Source: Cellvibrionaceae bacterium | GTDB taxonomy: Bacteria > Pseudomonadota > Gammaproteobacteria > Pseudomonadales > Cellvibrionaceae | Length of the DNA stretch: 64,000 bases | Reading direction: 5' to 3' | NCBI GenBank assembly: GCA_021151825.1 | Contig: JAGKWQ010000006.1 | Span: 1 to 64,000 of the forward strand | Shown here: positions 43,762-52,623 of the stretch, piece after piece | Numbering within the stretch: the first letter of the stretch is position 1 | Layout of the letters: every line of letters begins with the position of its first letter | Made by a program: the position numbers and the translations under genes | Notes under the pieces: generated by a model | Told to the model about the DNA's origin: nothing | What the model saw: the letters and a program-made list of their open reading frames with translations, nothing else | The model's database searches: none

Positions 43762-46590
43762 ATGTTCATGAAATCAAGAATGTCGATGGCGGTGATTGCC
43801 GCCATGACCTCGACATTGGCACTTGGTAGTGCGCAAGCCGCAGAAACGGATGCCGGTGAAAACCTGGAAGAAATTGTGATTACCGGTATCGCAGCCAGCT
43901 TAAGCCGCAGCATTGATAAAAAACGCGATTCCGATCTGGTGTCCGATAGCATCACCGCCGAAGACCTGGGCAAGTTTCCTGACAACAATGTCGCTGACTC
44001 GTTACAACGTATTCCCGGGGTAGCGATTGACCGCTCGGGTGGTGAAGGTCGTTTTGTGAGCATCCGTGGTCTCGGCCCCGATTTTACTGCTGTTTCAATT
44101 AACGGTCGCTCACCAGCCACTGAAAACGAAGATCGCGCATTCAGTTTCGATACCCTTGCATCGGAATTGGTGCGTACGGTTGATGTATTCAAAACGTCCA
44201 ATGCTGCTCTGAAAGAGGGTGGTTTGGGCGGCACTATTAACATCGTAACCGCACGTCCTTTTGATTTTGATGGTTTTCATGCTGCCGGTAGTATCAAAGG
44301 CATTTATGAAGAGAACAGTGAAGACACCAGCCCACAAGGTTCCTTGGTTATCAGTAATACGTTCAACGATGCCAAATTCGGCGTGCTGGCTTCTTTGACT
44401 TATCAAGAGCGTTCCAGTGCTAAATATACAGTTGAAAACGAACATATCTCCAAAACCATCGAAGAGCCATTTTTAAATTTCACCAATCCTTCACAGGGAT
44501 GGGCGGGCGGTTACGCTTATTCGGGTGATGGCCTGGAAGAAGATACTTATCGCATCCAGAGTTTGTACGCGGGTATTACCAACGAAACGCGTGAGCGTAT
44601 TGGCGGCAATTTGGTACTGCAATTACAAGCTACCGATGATCTCGTGTTGACTGCCGATATTATTCATTCGAAGTACGACACTTCCACTTCAAAATATTCA
44701 ACTGGTTCTTATATGTGGGCACCGACTTTATCGCCTGTGAATCAGGTTGATGAGCACGGTTTCTACAATGTGATTAACCACGGTTACGATGCTGGCTACA
44801 ACATCACCGGTTATGCGCACCTGCTGAACACTACCGAGCGTCCGACTGAATCCAACGTGGGCGGGCTTAATGCGGCCTGGGATATTTCTGACGAATGGAA
44901 AATGATCGCCGATATTTCCATGTCCGATGCAATTAACGATAACCGCGGTTTGGATCGCATGTACATCGTTGAATTTTTGGATAGGCCGGGATACATCATG
45001 ACCTCCAATGGTGGAATTCCTACCTTGAAATACGCAGATCCGGCGGCGATCACACCGGAAATGGGCAGCGCCAATATGCGCGATTTGCGCGCACGTATTA
45101 ATTCCAACGATGGTATTTACAACAAAGCCAATAACCACGAATTCAAACTGGATTTCGAATGGGCACCGGCTGACTCTTTCCTCACAAAAGTAAAATTTGG
45201 TGCGAACAATACTGTTGCAGAAAAAACAACGGAATATTGGTCAACACCTGATTTGATTCGCCGTATGTATCACGGCTTGGCAACACAACAAGTAATGGAT
45301 ACCGATTCCATTATTAAAGGTGTTTTAAAACCGGGTAACGTATTCGGTGGTCTCAATGGCGATGTTTATATGATTGACCCGGTTGCCTACCGCAACTGGA
45401 TGGCAGAAAACATTGATGGTCGTACTCGCGCAAATACACCTGCTGGTATTGCATCCAAAGCAGCGTTCATCGCTAATGGAAATAGTTGGGATGCGGTTAA
45501 ATCCAACGACTCTTCCACTATTGAAGAAGACGTTACTTCTTTCTACGTAGATGTTGCAGCTGATACTGAAGTTTTCGCAATGCCGTTGCATTTGTCGGGT
45601 GGTGTGCGTTACACCGAGACCGCATTAACATCATCAGGTACTACACAAGTATTGATCGGTCTTGAGCGTGAAGCAGCCGAGCCGGGCAGACCACCATCAC
45701 CATGGTTGGTACAGCAATTCGCCGATGAAGCCGGTACTGCTGTTGCGATGAAAAATGATTACGACAATTGGCTGCCATCACTCAATGCGCGCCTTGAAGT
45801 CACTAATGATTTTTATGTTCGCGCTGCATTCAGTGAGACATTGACTCGTCCAACATTGACCGCGTTGGCTCCATATACTTCATACGGTACAACGACTACT
45901 TCAGTTCGCACTGCGCGCGGTAACAACCCGAACCTCAAACCATTTTTATCACAAAACCTGGACTTATCATTTGAGTACTACTACGGCGATACAAATATGT
46001 TTGCTGTGGCTTTGTACAAAAAAGAAATCGATGATTACATCGTGACTATGAGTTTGCCGGAAACGTTTGAGAGCATTGTTGACGTTGAAGATCCTGATTG
46101 GAGAACCTTCACTGTTACGCGCCCACAAAATGGTGAATCAGCCACTATTGAAGGTGCTGAGCTTAACTGGACCCATGTGTTTGAAAATGGTTTCGGTTTC
46201 TCTGGTAACTACACTTTTGTGAACAGCAATGCATCGCTCAGCGCCGCTGGTGCAATCCAGACATTTGCATTGCCAGGTATCAGCGACACCGGAAACGCGA
46301 CAGTTTTCTACGATAAAGATGGTCTGCAATTGCGTGTTGCGTATAACTACCGGACCGCATTCCTTGGTCGTGTATCTAACGGACCAAGCAGTGAACCCGT
46401 TCACTACGACGCCTATGGCGCATTTGATGTGAGCGCCAGCTACGACTTGACTGACACTGTCACTGTGTTTGTAGAGGGTAGTAACGTCACCGGTGAAACG
46501 GTCAACAAATACGGTCGCTACAAAAACCAGTTTATTGGTTTTGAAGATACCGGCGCACTCTACACCTTTGGAGTGCGTGCCAAACTCTAG
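43762..46590 (+). CDS. TonB-dependent outer-membrane receptor
   Basis: A 942-residue protein preceded by GAGGAGGACGGTGTT. Signal peptide of about 28 residues (ending SAQA). The plug begins at EEIVITGIAASLSRSIDKKR and contains DNNVADSLQRIPGVAIDR and FVSIRGLGPDFTAVSINGR; the 22-strand barrel ends in the usual aromatic C-terminal strand (GALYTFGVRAKL). The EEIVITG start and KKRDSDLVSDSITAEDLGKF are typical of carbohydrate-uptake receptors in polysaccharide-degrading gammaproteobacteria. Next to GH20 and CBM32 genes, import of chito- or amino-sugar oligosaccharides is likely. Confidence 0.95.
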   Translation: MFMKSRMSMAVIAAMTSTLALGSAQAAETDAGENLEEIVITGIAASLSRSIDKKRDSDLVSDSITAEDLGKFPDNNVADSLQRIPGVAIDRSGGEGRFVSIRGLGPDFTAVSINGRSPATENEDRAFSFDTLASELVRTVDVFKTSNAALKEGGLGGTINIVTARPFDFDGFHAAGSIKGIYEENSEDTSPQGSLVISNTFNDAKFGVLASLTYQERSSAKYTVENEHISKTIEEPFLNFTNPSQGWAGGYAYSGDGLEEDTYRIQSLYAGITNETRERIGGNLVLQLQATDDLVLTADIIHSKYDTSTSKYSTGSYMWAPTLSPVNQVDEHGFYNVINHGYDAGYNITGYAHLLNTTERPTESNVGGLNAAWDISDEWKMIADISMSDAINDNRGLDRMYIVEFLDRPGYIMTSNGGIPTLKYADPAAITPEMGSANMRDLRARINSNDGIYNKANNHEFKLDFEWAPADSFLTKVKFGANNTVAEKTTEYWSTPDLIRRMYHGLATQQVMDTDSIIKGVLKPGNVFGGLNGDVYMIDPVAYRNWMAENIDGRTRANTPAGIASKAAFIANGNSWDAVKSNDSSTIEEDVTSFYVDVAADTEVFAMPLHLSGGVRYTETALTSSGTTQVLIGLEREAAEPGRPPSPWLVQQFADEAGTAVAMKNDYDNWLPSLNARLEVTNDFYVRAAFSETLTRPTLTALAPYTSYGTTTTSVRTARGNNPNLKPFLSQNLDLSFEYYYGDTNMFAVALYKKEIDDYIVTMSLPETFESIVDVEDPDWRTFTVTRPQNGESATIEGAELNWTHVFENGFGFSGNYTFVNSNASLSAAGAIQTFALPGISDTGNATVFYDKDGLQLRVAYNYRTAFLGRVSNGPSSEPVHYDAYGAFDVSASYDLTDTVTVFVEGSNVTGETVNKYGRYKNQFIGFEDTGALYTFGVRAKL

Positions 46591-46629
46591 TTTTTACTCT
46601 CGTCGTGACTCCCGTCGTGACTTTCTTTT

Positions 46630-46652
46630 GCCCGGCTTCGGCCGGGCCTTTT
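46630..46652 (+). terminator. Rho-independent terminator after the TonB receptor
   Basis: GCCCGGC-TTCG-GCCGGGC, with a stable TTCG tetraloop, followed by CTTTTT, 40 bases after the stop codon. Confidence 0.93.
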
Positions 46653-46785
46653 TACCCTTTTGTCCGAAATTTATAGCGTTCAGAATTTAATAGTTGATGG
46701 AATGTAATCAGTAACAAACCACATCTTTTGCTGTAGATAACATCAACTCACACAATAATTTTTGCTTATCCGATAAAGGTGTTAT

Positions 46786-48795
46786 ATGAAACATTTATTC
46801 GCTCATCGGTTGTTGAAAATCTCATTTTTATTTTTTACCGCACTGCTGTTAACCCATGTGGTAAAGGCCCAACAAACCTGTAATGCATTTGTAGGTAATG
46901 TCTGTACCGAATTGAATGCCATGTACGTAAAGCTGGATTCAACCACACGTATTGCAGGAGTATTAGGGGACAGCACCGCAGAAAATACGATGCTTAAATT
47001 CGCCCGCGATAACGGCATTAATTATCTCATTATGTACGACTTGCAAGGCCTGGTTGCGAATTCCACTCGCGCTACACAATTGGCTTCGCTGATTTCCCGC
47101 GCGAAAACCCAATATGGGGTGCAACAAGTAGGTGCTGCACTGGCTGAATCACAATTCGCCGATAACATCGTTGCTTACAACAATAGTCATGTTGCTAATG
47201 AACGCATTGACGTATTAAATGTAGAGCGCGAATTCTGGCGATCAACCACCAATCGCGCGGCCGAGTTTGATGCAACCATCAATGTGTTGAATTATTTTAA
47301 GAATGTTGGCACCGCTAATAATTTAACCACGGAAATTTATATCGGCTGGATTACCGCCAACGAAGGCGCGCGTCTGGGTGATGCGGTTGATCGTGTGCTG
47401 GTACATTACTATCGCCAAAACGATACTGACATTGTGAATTACGGCATCGAACGTTTGCAGTACCTTGCCGGCGCAAGCCGTAAAGTGAAAGTGATTCCGA
47501 TTTTTTCCAATGAGGGACCATCAACCACCGATGATGCCGAAACATATTTTATGGGTAATTGGTTAGCAACTAATCCCAATGATAAAGCGTTTAAAAGTTG
47601 GATCGCAGGTTACAACGCGCTTACTGGCAGTTGGAAAAATAATATCGAAGTGATTGGTTCCAACTGGTTTCTCTACAATCACTTTCCTGCAATCTACACG
47701 GCAAAAACCAATCACATTACCAGCAATCCAGCCAATCAAACGGCGTGCACCGGTCAATCGCGCACATTCACCGTTGCCAGCTCTGCAACCACTAAAACGT
47801 ATTGCTGGTTAAAAAATGGAAAGTGTTTGGCTGATGGTGGAAATGTTTCCGGCGCACGCACTGCATCCTTAACTATCGCCAATATCACCACGCAGGATTT
47901 TGCAAATTATGCTGCGCGAGTGATTAGTTATGATTCAGCAAATCCCACCAGTTTCACATCAACAGCGGCAACATTAACGGCTACTGCAAGTTGTGGAGGT
48001 TCAAGCACTAATCTCGCATTGAATAAAACCGTTACCGCTTCTTCTTTTGTGGCGACCGGTTATGAACCTGCAAAAGTTGTCGATGGCGACACCACAACAA
48101 CACGCTGGGCAAGTGCCTACTCGGGTTCGCAATGGATTCAGGTTGATCTGGGGACGAACTACACCATTGATCGTGTGAAACTAACCTGGGAAGCCGCTTA
48201 CGCTACTGAGTATCAAATTCTGGTATCGAGTGATGGCAGCAATTGGACAACACTGCGTTCAATTACTGGCAACACCTCACTGGTTAATGACAATACCGTT
48301 TTAAATGGTAGCGCGCGGTATGTACGAATTAACGGTACCGCAAAAGCATTGCCGGCCTGGGGATTTTCACTGTTTGAATTTGAAGTTTATGGCCAGGTAG
48401 CATCAATCGTTAATAAAGCATTGAATAAATCCGTTACTGCCTCTTCATTTATCGCCGCCGGTTATGAACCTGCAAAAGTTGTTGATGGCAACACAACGAC
48501 TACACGTTGGGCCAGCGCGTATTCAGGCACTCAATGGATTCAAGTGGACCTGGGTTCAACCACCGCCGTAAGCCGCGTGAAATTAACCTGGGACCCGGCG
48601 TACGCCATCGATTATCAAATCCTTATTTCCACTGATGGCAATAGCTGGACAACGCTGCGCTCCATCACCGGAAACTCAAGTCTCATTAATGACAATACCG
48701 GTTTAAGCGGGTCAGGCCGCTACATCCGAATTAATGGCACTACCAAAGCGCTGCCGGCTTTTGGCTTCTCGTTGTACGAATTGGAAGTTTATTAA
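46786..48795 (+). CDS. Secreted protein with unknown putative TIM-barrel domain, Ig-like domain and two CBM32 (discoidin) domains
   Basis: A 669-residue protein with ATAAAGGTGTTAT leader and a signal peptide of about 28 residues. Residues about 30-305 alternate strands and helices in TIM-barrel fashion (NYLIMYDLQGL, TEIYIGWI, DRVLVHYYR, KVKVIPIFS, NIEVIGSNWFLY) and have the motif IDVLNVEREFW (D142, N145, E147, E149), recalling a degenerate GH18 motif. An Ig-like domain (about 309-403) and two F5/8 type C/CBM32 domains (about 408-540 and 542-669) with EPAKVVDGDTTTTRWAS follow. A paralogue without CBMs lies at 51549-52559. A glycosidase acting on N-acetylated glycans is plausible but unproven. 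Confidence 0.8.
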   Translation: MKHLFAHRLLKISFLFFTALLLTHVVKAQQTCNAFVGNVCTELNAMYVKLDSTTRIAGVLGDSTAENTMLKFARDNGINYLIMYDLQGLVANSTRATQLASLISRAKTQYGVQQVGAALAESQFADNIVAYNNSHVANERIDVLNVEREFWRSTTNRAAEFDATINVLNYFKNVGTANNLTTEIYIGWITANEGARLGDAVDRVLVHYYRQNDTDIVNYGIERLQYLAGASRKVKVIPIFSNEGPSTTDDAETYFMGNWLATNPNDKAFKSWIAGYNALTGSWKNNIEVIGSNWFLYNHFPAIYTAKTNHITSNPANQTACTGQSRTFTVASSATTKTYCWLKNGKCLADGGNVSGARTASLTIANITTQDFANYAARVISYDSANPTSFTSTAATLTATASCGGSSTNLALNKTVTASSFVATGYEPAKVVDGDTTTTRWASAYSGSQWIQVDLGTNYTIDRVKLTWEAAYATEYQILVSSDGSNWTTLRSITGNTSLVNDNTVLNGSARYVRINGTAKALPAWGFSLFEFEVYGQVASIVNKALNKSVTASSFIAAGYEPAKVVDGNTTTTRWASAYSGTQWIQVDLGSTTAVSRVKLTWDPAYAIDYQILISTDGNSWTTLRSITGNSSLINDNTGLSGSGRYIRINGTTKALPAFGFSLYELEVY

Positions 48796-48855
48796 TTGCG
48801 TTCCGGATTCATTAGTGCTCTGTGTGATAACCGATTTGTTTTTCCAGTATGTATA

Positions 48856-48881
48856 AGCTCCCTGTTTTTTTACAGGGAGCT
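48856..48881 (+). other. Hairpin between secreted protein and GH20 genes
   Basis: AGCTCCCTGT / ACAGGGAGCT, loop of six T. It ends 19 bases before the GH20 ATG and has no T-run after it, so it is not a typical terminator; it may stabilise or process the mRNA or attenuate. Confidence 0.55.
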
Positions 48882-48900
48882 GTTGTAGAGGTAAAAAATA

Positions 48901-51504
48901 ATGTTGAAACGATCTATAGTAAAGAAAGCTATTTTAAAAAAGTCCACTTTAAAAAAAACTACGGTGTGTTTATGGTTAGCGTTATCGGCGAGCCAGGCAT
49001 TCGCCAATCTATCGGCAGGTGATCTGAAAAATTTTGGTGATAAAGCAGAGTTGCGCTTTGGTACGGTCAGTAATTTTGGCCAGGAAGGAACCTTTGATGC
49101 AGTTGTGACGTTAAATAACCATTCTGCAAACGCGCTCCCGAAAGGCAAAACGAATTGGAAAATTTATATCCATTCAGTGAAGCGTATTCTTTCAACGAGC
49201 TCAACTGAATTTACTTTCAAGCGCTTGCAAGGCGATCTTTACGAAATCGCACCTACTGATAAATTTTCGGGGCTGGCATCTGGAAGCTCTTTGCAGTTTC
49301 CTTACAAGGCGCGCGGCCACATTGTCAGCTACAGCGATTATATGCCGCGGGCATTTATTGCTAATAGTGCAGGTGATTCAGCGGTATTTGCGAACACTGA
49401 TACCGAAAACCTTGAACAATTTATTGATCCCTTTGTTAAGCCTGAACAGTTTTTGCGTTTCGACATTCCCAAAGACCTTTATTCAGTCGTAACAACCAAC
49501 AGTCGCTATCAAACCAATCTGGTCATCAATCAATTAGATGCGACTAACGAAAACGTAAAAATAATTCCCACACCCAAAAATGTCACCTACAGCAAAGGTA
49601 GCGTGCAGATTGACAGTAGTTGGAAAATTATTGAAGTCGGCGGGCTTTCCTTTGAATCCGATTATTTGCAGCAGCGGTTGCGCGAGTCGGGGTTGTTGTT
49701 AGAAAAAACGGTTTCCACCCATATCCCTAAAAAACAGGTTATCGAACTCAGCATCGATAAAAAATTTACCAGTGCTGAGGCTTACGAACTCAATATTACT
49801 GGCGAAAGAGTTGTTATTTCAGCGGGTGGTGCAACCGGTATATTTTACGGCGTGCAAAGTTTCCTGAGTTTGTTGCCGGTACAAAAGGCAAGTGTTCAAT
49901 CCGTTCCGGCACTGCGTGTATTTGACGAGCCGCGCGCGCCCTGGCGTGGAATGCACTACGATATGGCGCGTAATTTTCACGGCAAAGATGCAGTCTTTGC
50001 ACTCGCCGAACAAATGGGACGTTACAAACTGAATAAACTGCATATGCATATGACGGAAGACGAAGGCTGGCGGATTGAAATTCCCGGCTTGCCGGAATTA
50101 ACCGATGTTGGTGCATTTCGTTGTTTCGACCTCACTGAAACAAAATGCCTGATGCCGCAGTTGGGCAATGGTCCCAATAAATCCGCTGCCGGGAATGGAT
50201 ATTTAACGGCGGCAGACTTTACCGAGATCGTAAAATTTGCAGCGCAACGCCACATTGAAGTAATTCCGGAAATAGATATGCCGGGTCATTCGCGCGCTGC
50301 GATTAAATCGATGGAAGCACGGTATAAAAAATTGTTGGCCGTCGGTAAAAAAATAGCGGCGGAACAATATCTATTAAGTGATCCACAGGATCAATCGCAA
50401 TACATGACAGTGCAAAGTTATTCTGATAACTCGGTGAATGTATGTTTGCCATCGACTTATGCGTTTATCGAAAAAGTCACTTATGAATTGCAGCAAATGT
50501 ATCGCAACGCGGGCCAAAAGCTAAATGTGTTTCATATGGGTGGCGATGAAGTTGGTAAAGGTTCGTGGACAGCATCACCGGCATGTGATCAATTAATTGC
50601 AAATAATGATCGTGGTATTTCCGGTGTCGCCGACTTAAAACCTTATTTTGTGCAGCGTATTTCAGAAATCACCAGTAAACGTGGCCTGGATATTATGGGC
50701 TGGGAAGATGGTTTGATGTACGACCCGAACAATACATTTAACCGTGAACAATTATTGAATAAACGCATTATTGCCAATGCCTGGGACAATATATGGGAGG
50801 CGGGTGTAGCAGATCGCGCGCATCGTTTGGCTAACAATGGTTACAACGTTGTTATTTCCGGTGCGACCCATTTGTACTTCGATCATCCCCATGAAGCGAG
50901 TGCAGGTGAACGCGGTTACCACTGGGCAACACGTTACACCGATCTCACCAAAGTATTTGGGTTTATGCCAGATAACCTTTACTCCAATGCTGATAGAACT
51001 TTTATCGGTGCTGAAATTACCAACTTGAATGGTTTGGTGGGTCGCATTCTTCCGCCGCTTACAAAACCGGAGCACGTTTTGGGGATGCAAGGGCAGGTGT
51101 GGACTGAAACTATTCGTACAAAAACACAATTGCAAACGATGATTTTCCCGCGCGTTATTGTATTGGCTGAGCGCGCCTGGTTTAAAGCGGATTGGGAAGG
51201 TGATGTTCCCAATATACAAGCGCGCGATCAGGCGTGGAGAGAGTTTGTCACAACGTTGGTAGGCAAAGAATTACCGAAACTTGAACAATCGGGTTCTGCA
51301 TTCTATTTACCACCGCCGGGCGCTGTGCGTATCAATAATAAGCTCAAAGCCAATACATCGTTGCCTGGCCTCGCGATTGAATACAGCCGCGACCAGGGCA
51401 AAAGCTGGACTAGTTACCAGCAAGAAATTGAAATTGGTAATGCTCCAATATTATTACGTAGCCGTTTAAATTCCGTCGTCAGTGCTACGGCAAGCCTGAA
51501 TTGA
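48901..51504 (+). CDS. GH20 beta-N-acetylhexosaminidase
   Basis: An 867-residue exported enzyme preceded by AGAGGTAAAAAATA. An N-terminal signal peptide with a long Lys-rich n-region is followed by a CHB_HEX carbohydrate-binding domain (about 45-190), a GH20b domain (about 215-345) and the catalytic barrel (about 350-790). The catalytic pair is D549-E550 in FHMGGDE, with substrate-assisted chemistry through the GlcNAc 2-acetamido group; upstream MHYDMARNFHGKDAVFALAE and HMHMTEDEGWRIEIPGLPEL are family motifs. The C-terminal part is a small beta domain. It removes terminal GlcNAc/GalNAc from chito-oligosaccharides, consistent with the neighbouring receptor. Size and layout match chitobiases. 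Confidence 0.95.
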   Translation: MLKRSIVKKAILKKSTLKKTTVCLWLALSASQAFANLSAGDLKNFGDKAELRFGTVSNFGQEGTFDAVVTLNNHSANALPKGKTNWKIYIHSVKRILSTSSTEFTFKRLQGDLYEIAPTDKFSGLASGSSLQFPYKARGHIVSYSDYMPRAFIANSAGDSAVFANTDTENLEQFIDPFVKPEQFLRFDIPKDLYSVVTTNSRYQTNLVINQLDATNENVKIIPTPKNVTYSKGSVQIDSSWKIIEVGGLSFESDYLQQRLRESGLLLEKTVSTHIPKKQVIELSIDKKFTSAEAYELNITGERVVISAGGATGIFYGVQSFLSLLPVQKASVQSVPALRVFDEPRAPWRGMHYDMARNFHGKDAVFALAEQMGRYKLNKLHMHMTEDEGWRIEIPGLPELTDVGAFRCFDLTETKCLMPQLGNGPNKSAAGNGYLTAADFTEIVKFAAQRHIEVIPEIDMPGHSRAAIKSMEARYKKLLAVGKKIAAEQYLLSDPQDQSQYMTVQSYSDNSVNVCLPSTYAFIEKVTYELQQMYRNAGQKLNVFHMGGDEVGKGSWTASPACDQLIANNDRGISGVADLKPYFVQRISEITSKRGLDIMGWEDGLMYDPNNTFNREQLLNKRIIANAWDNIWEAGVADRAHRLANNGYNVVISGATHLYFDHPHEASAGERGYHWATRYTDLTKVFGFMPDNLYSNADRTFIGAEITNLNGLVGRILPPLTKPEHVLGMQGQVWTETIRTKTQLQTMIFPRVIVLAERAWFKADWEGDVPNIQARDQAWREFVTTLVGKELPKLEQSGSAFYLPPPGAVRINNKLKANTSLPGLAIEYSRDQGKSWTSYQQEIEIGNAPILLRSRLNSVVSATASLN

Positions 51505-51548
51505 TTACTGGATTTTAAACTTCAATTTATTTGATAAGGTTATTCGTT

Positions 51549-52559
51549 ATGTTGCGCCAATTAATGATTCTCGGTAGTTTTATTTTTCTCGCGTCATGTG
51601 GTGGCGGTTCCGGCGCTATTAAAAATAACGGTGGTAGCTATATCCCGGCGAGTACATCCAGTACTGCGCAGAGTTCTGCGACTGTTTCATCGTTAAGCTC
51701 TGCTGCTGTTTCATCAGTGGCCTCATCATCTGCGATTTCGGGTGAAGCAGCGGGGTTATATGGGTTATATGTATCATTGCACATGGGTAGAAGTGATCAG
51801 TTGCTAGGTAATGCGCAACGTGAAGAACAATTTCTTAAATTTGTTCGCGACGGTGGTTTCACCTACCTTATTTTTTATGAGTTGGAAGGTATGAACCCCG
51901 TGTCAGTAAAAGCACAACAATTTGCATCGTTGGTGAGTCGCGCTAAATTAACTGCCGGTATTACCGAAGTTGGCGCTGCATTGGGCGATGTCGGTGAAGC
52001 AGATACCGTTGTTGCTTATAATAATGGCAGGTCGGCATCCGAGCGTATTGATGTGTTAAATGTTGAATACGAATTCTGGAATAAACCCGATCGCAAAACC
52101 GAATTTGCGACTACCATTTCCATGCTGGAGCGCTTTAAAACGGTCGCTATGGCAAATCAGCTGACGACTGAAATCTATATTGGCTGGATAGATGCTACAG
52201 AAGCGGTAAGTTTGGCCAATGTTACCGATCGTATCCTGGTTCATTACTATCGCCCGAACGATATTAATATCGTTAACTTTGGTATTGAGCGTCTTGAATG
52301 GATGGCGGCGGCAAGTCGTAAAGTAAAAGTAGCGCCAATATTTTCCAGTGAAGGGCCAAAAAATACCTACGATGCACCGTTTATGGGATGTTGGTTAGAA
52401 AAAAATCCACATCAGCAAGCGTACAAGTCCTGGAAAGCTCAATACGATGCAATTGATAAACCCTGGAAGGAAAATATTGAAGTCGTTGGTTCTACCTGGT
52501 TTGTCTATGATAAGTTTCTGGATGTAGGTATCGGTGCCGGCAATGGTTGTACTAATTAA
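51549..52559 (+). CDS. Lipoprotein paralogue of the putative TIM-barrel protein
   Basis: The start at 51549 (MLRQLMILG) has AAGG upstream, giving 336 residues. Lipobox FLASC, then a Ser/Ala-rich linker (about 38-70), then one domain of about 265 residues closely related to residues 30-305 of the 46786 gene: GGFTYLIFYELEGM, IDVLNVEYEFW (D168, N171, E173, E175), TEIYIGWIDATE, DRILVHYYR and KVKVAPIFSSEGP. It lacks the CBM32 and Ig-like domains. It follows the GH20 gene by 44 bases and is probably co-transcribed. One form is released and one is anchored, suggesting a shared substrate handled in two places. Confidence 0.82.
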   Translation: MLRQLMILGSFIFLASCGGGSGAIKNNGGSYIPASTSSTAQSSATVSSLSSAAVSSVASSSAISGEAAGLYGLYVSLHMGRSDQLLGNAQREEQFLKFVRDGGFTYLIFYELEGMNPVSVKAQQFASLVSRAKLTAGITEVGAALGDVGEADTVVAYNNGRSASERIDVLNVEYEFWNKPDRKTEFATTISMLERFKTVAMANQLTTEIYIGWIDATEAVSLANVTDRILVHYYRPNDINIVNFGIERLEWMAAASRKVKVAPIFSSEGPKNTYDAPFMGCWLEKNPHQQAYKSWKAQYDAIDKPWKENIEVVGSTWFVYDKFLDVGIGAGNGCTN

Positions 52560-52623
52560 TGGTTGCACCCGGTAATAAACGGGATAAAAAATTAATCCCG
52601 CTGTAAATTTGCAGAGATATGGC

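Noticed and set aside
43734..44243. Frame opposite the TonB receptor start
   Set aside because: The receptor has a strong ribosome-binding site and signal peptide on the plus strand.
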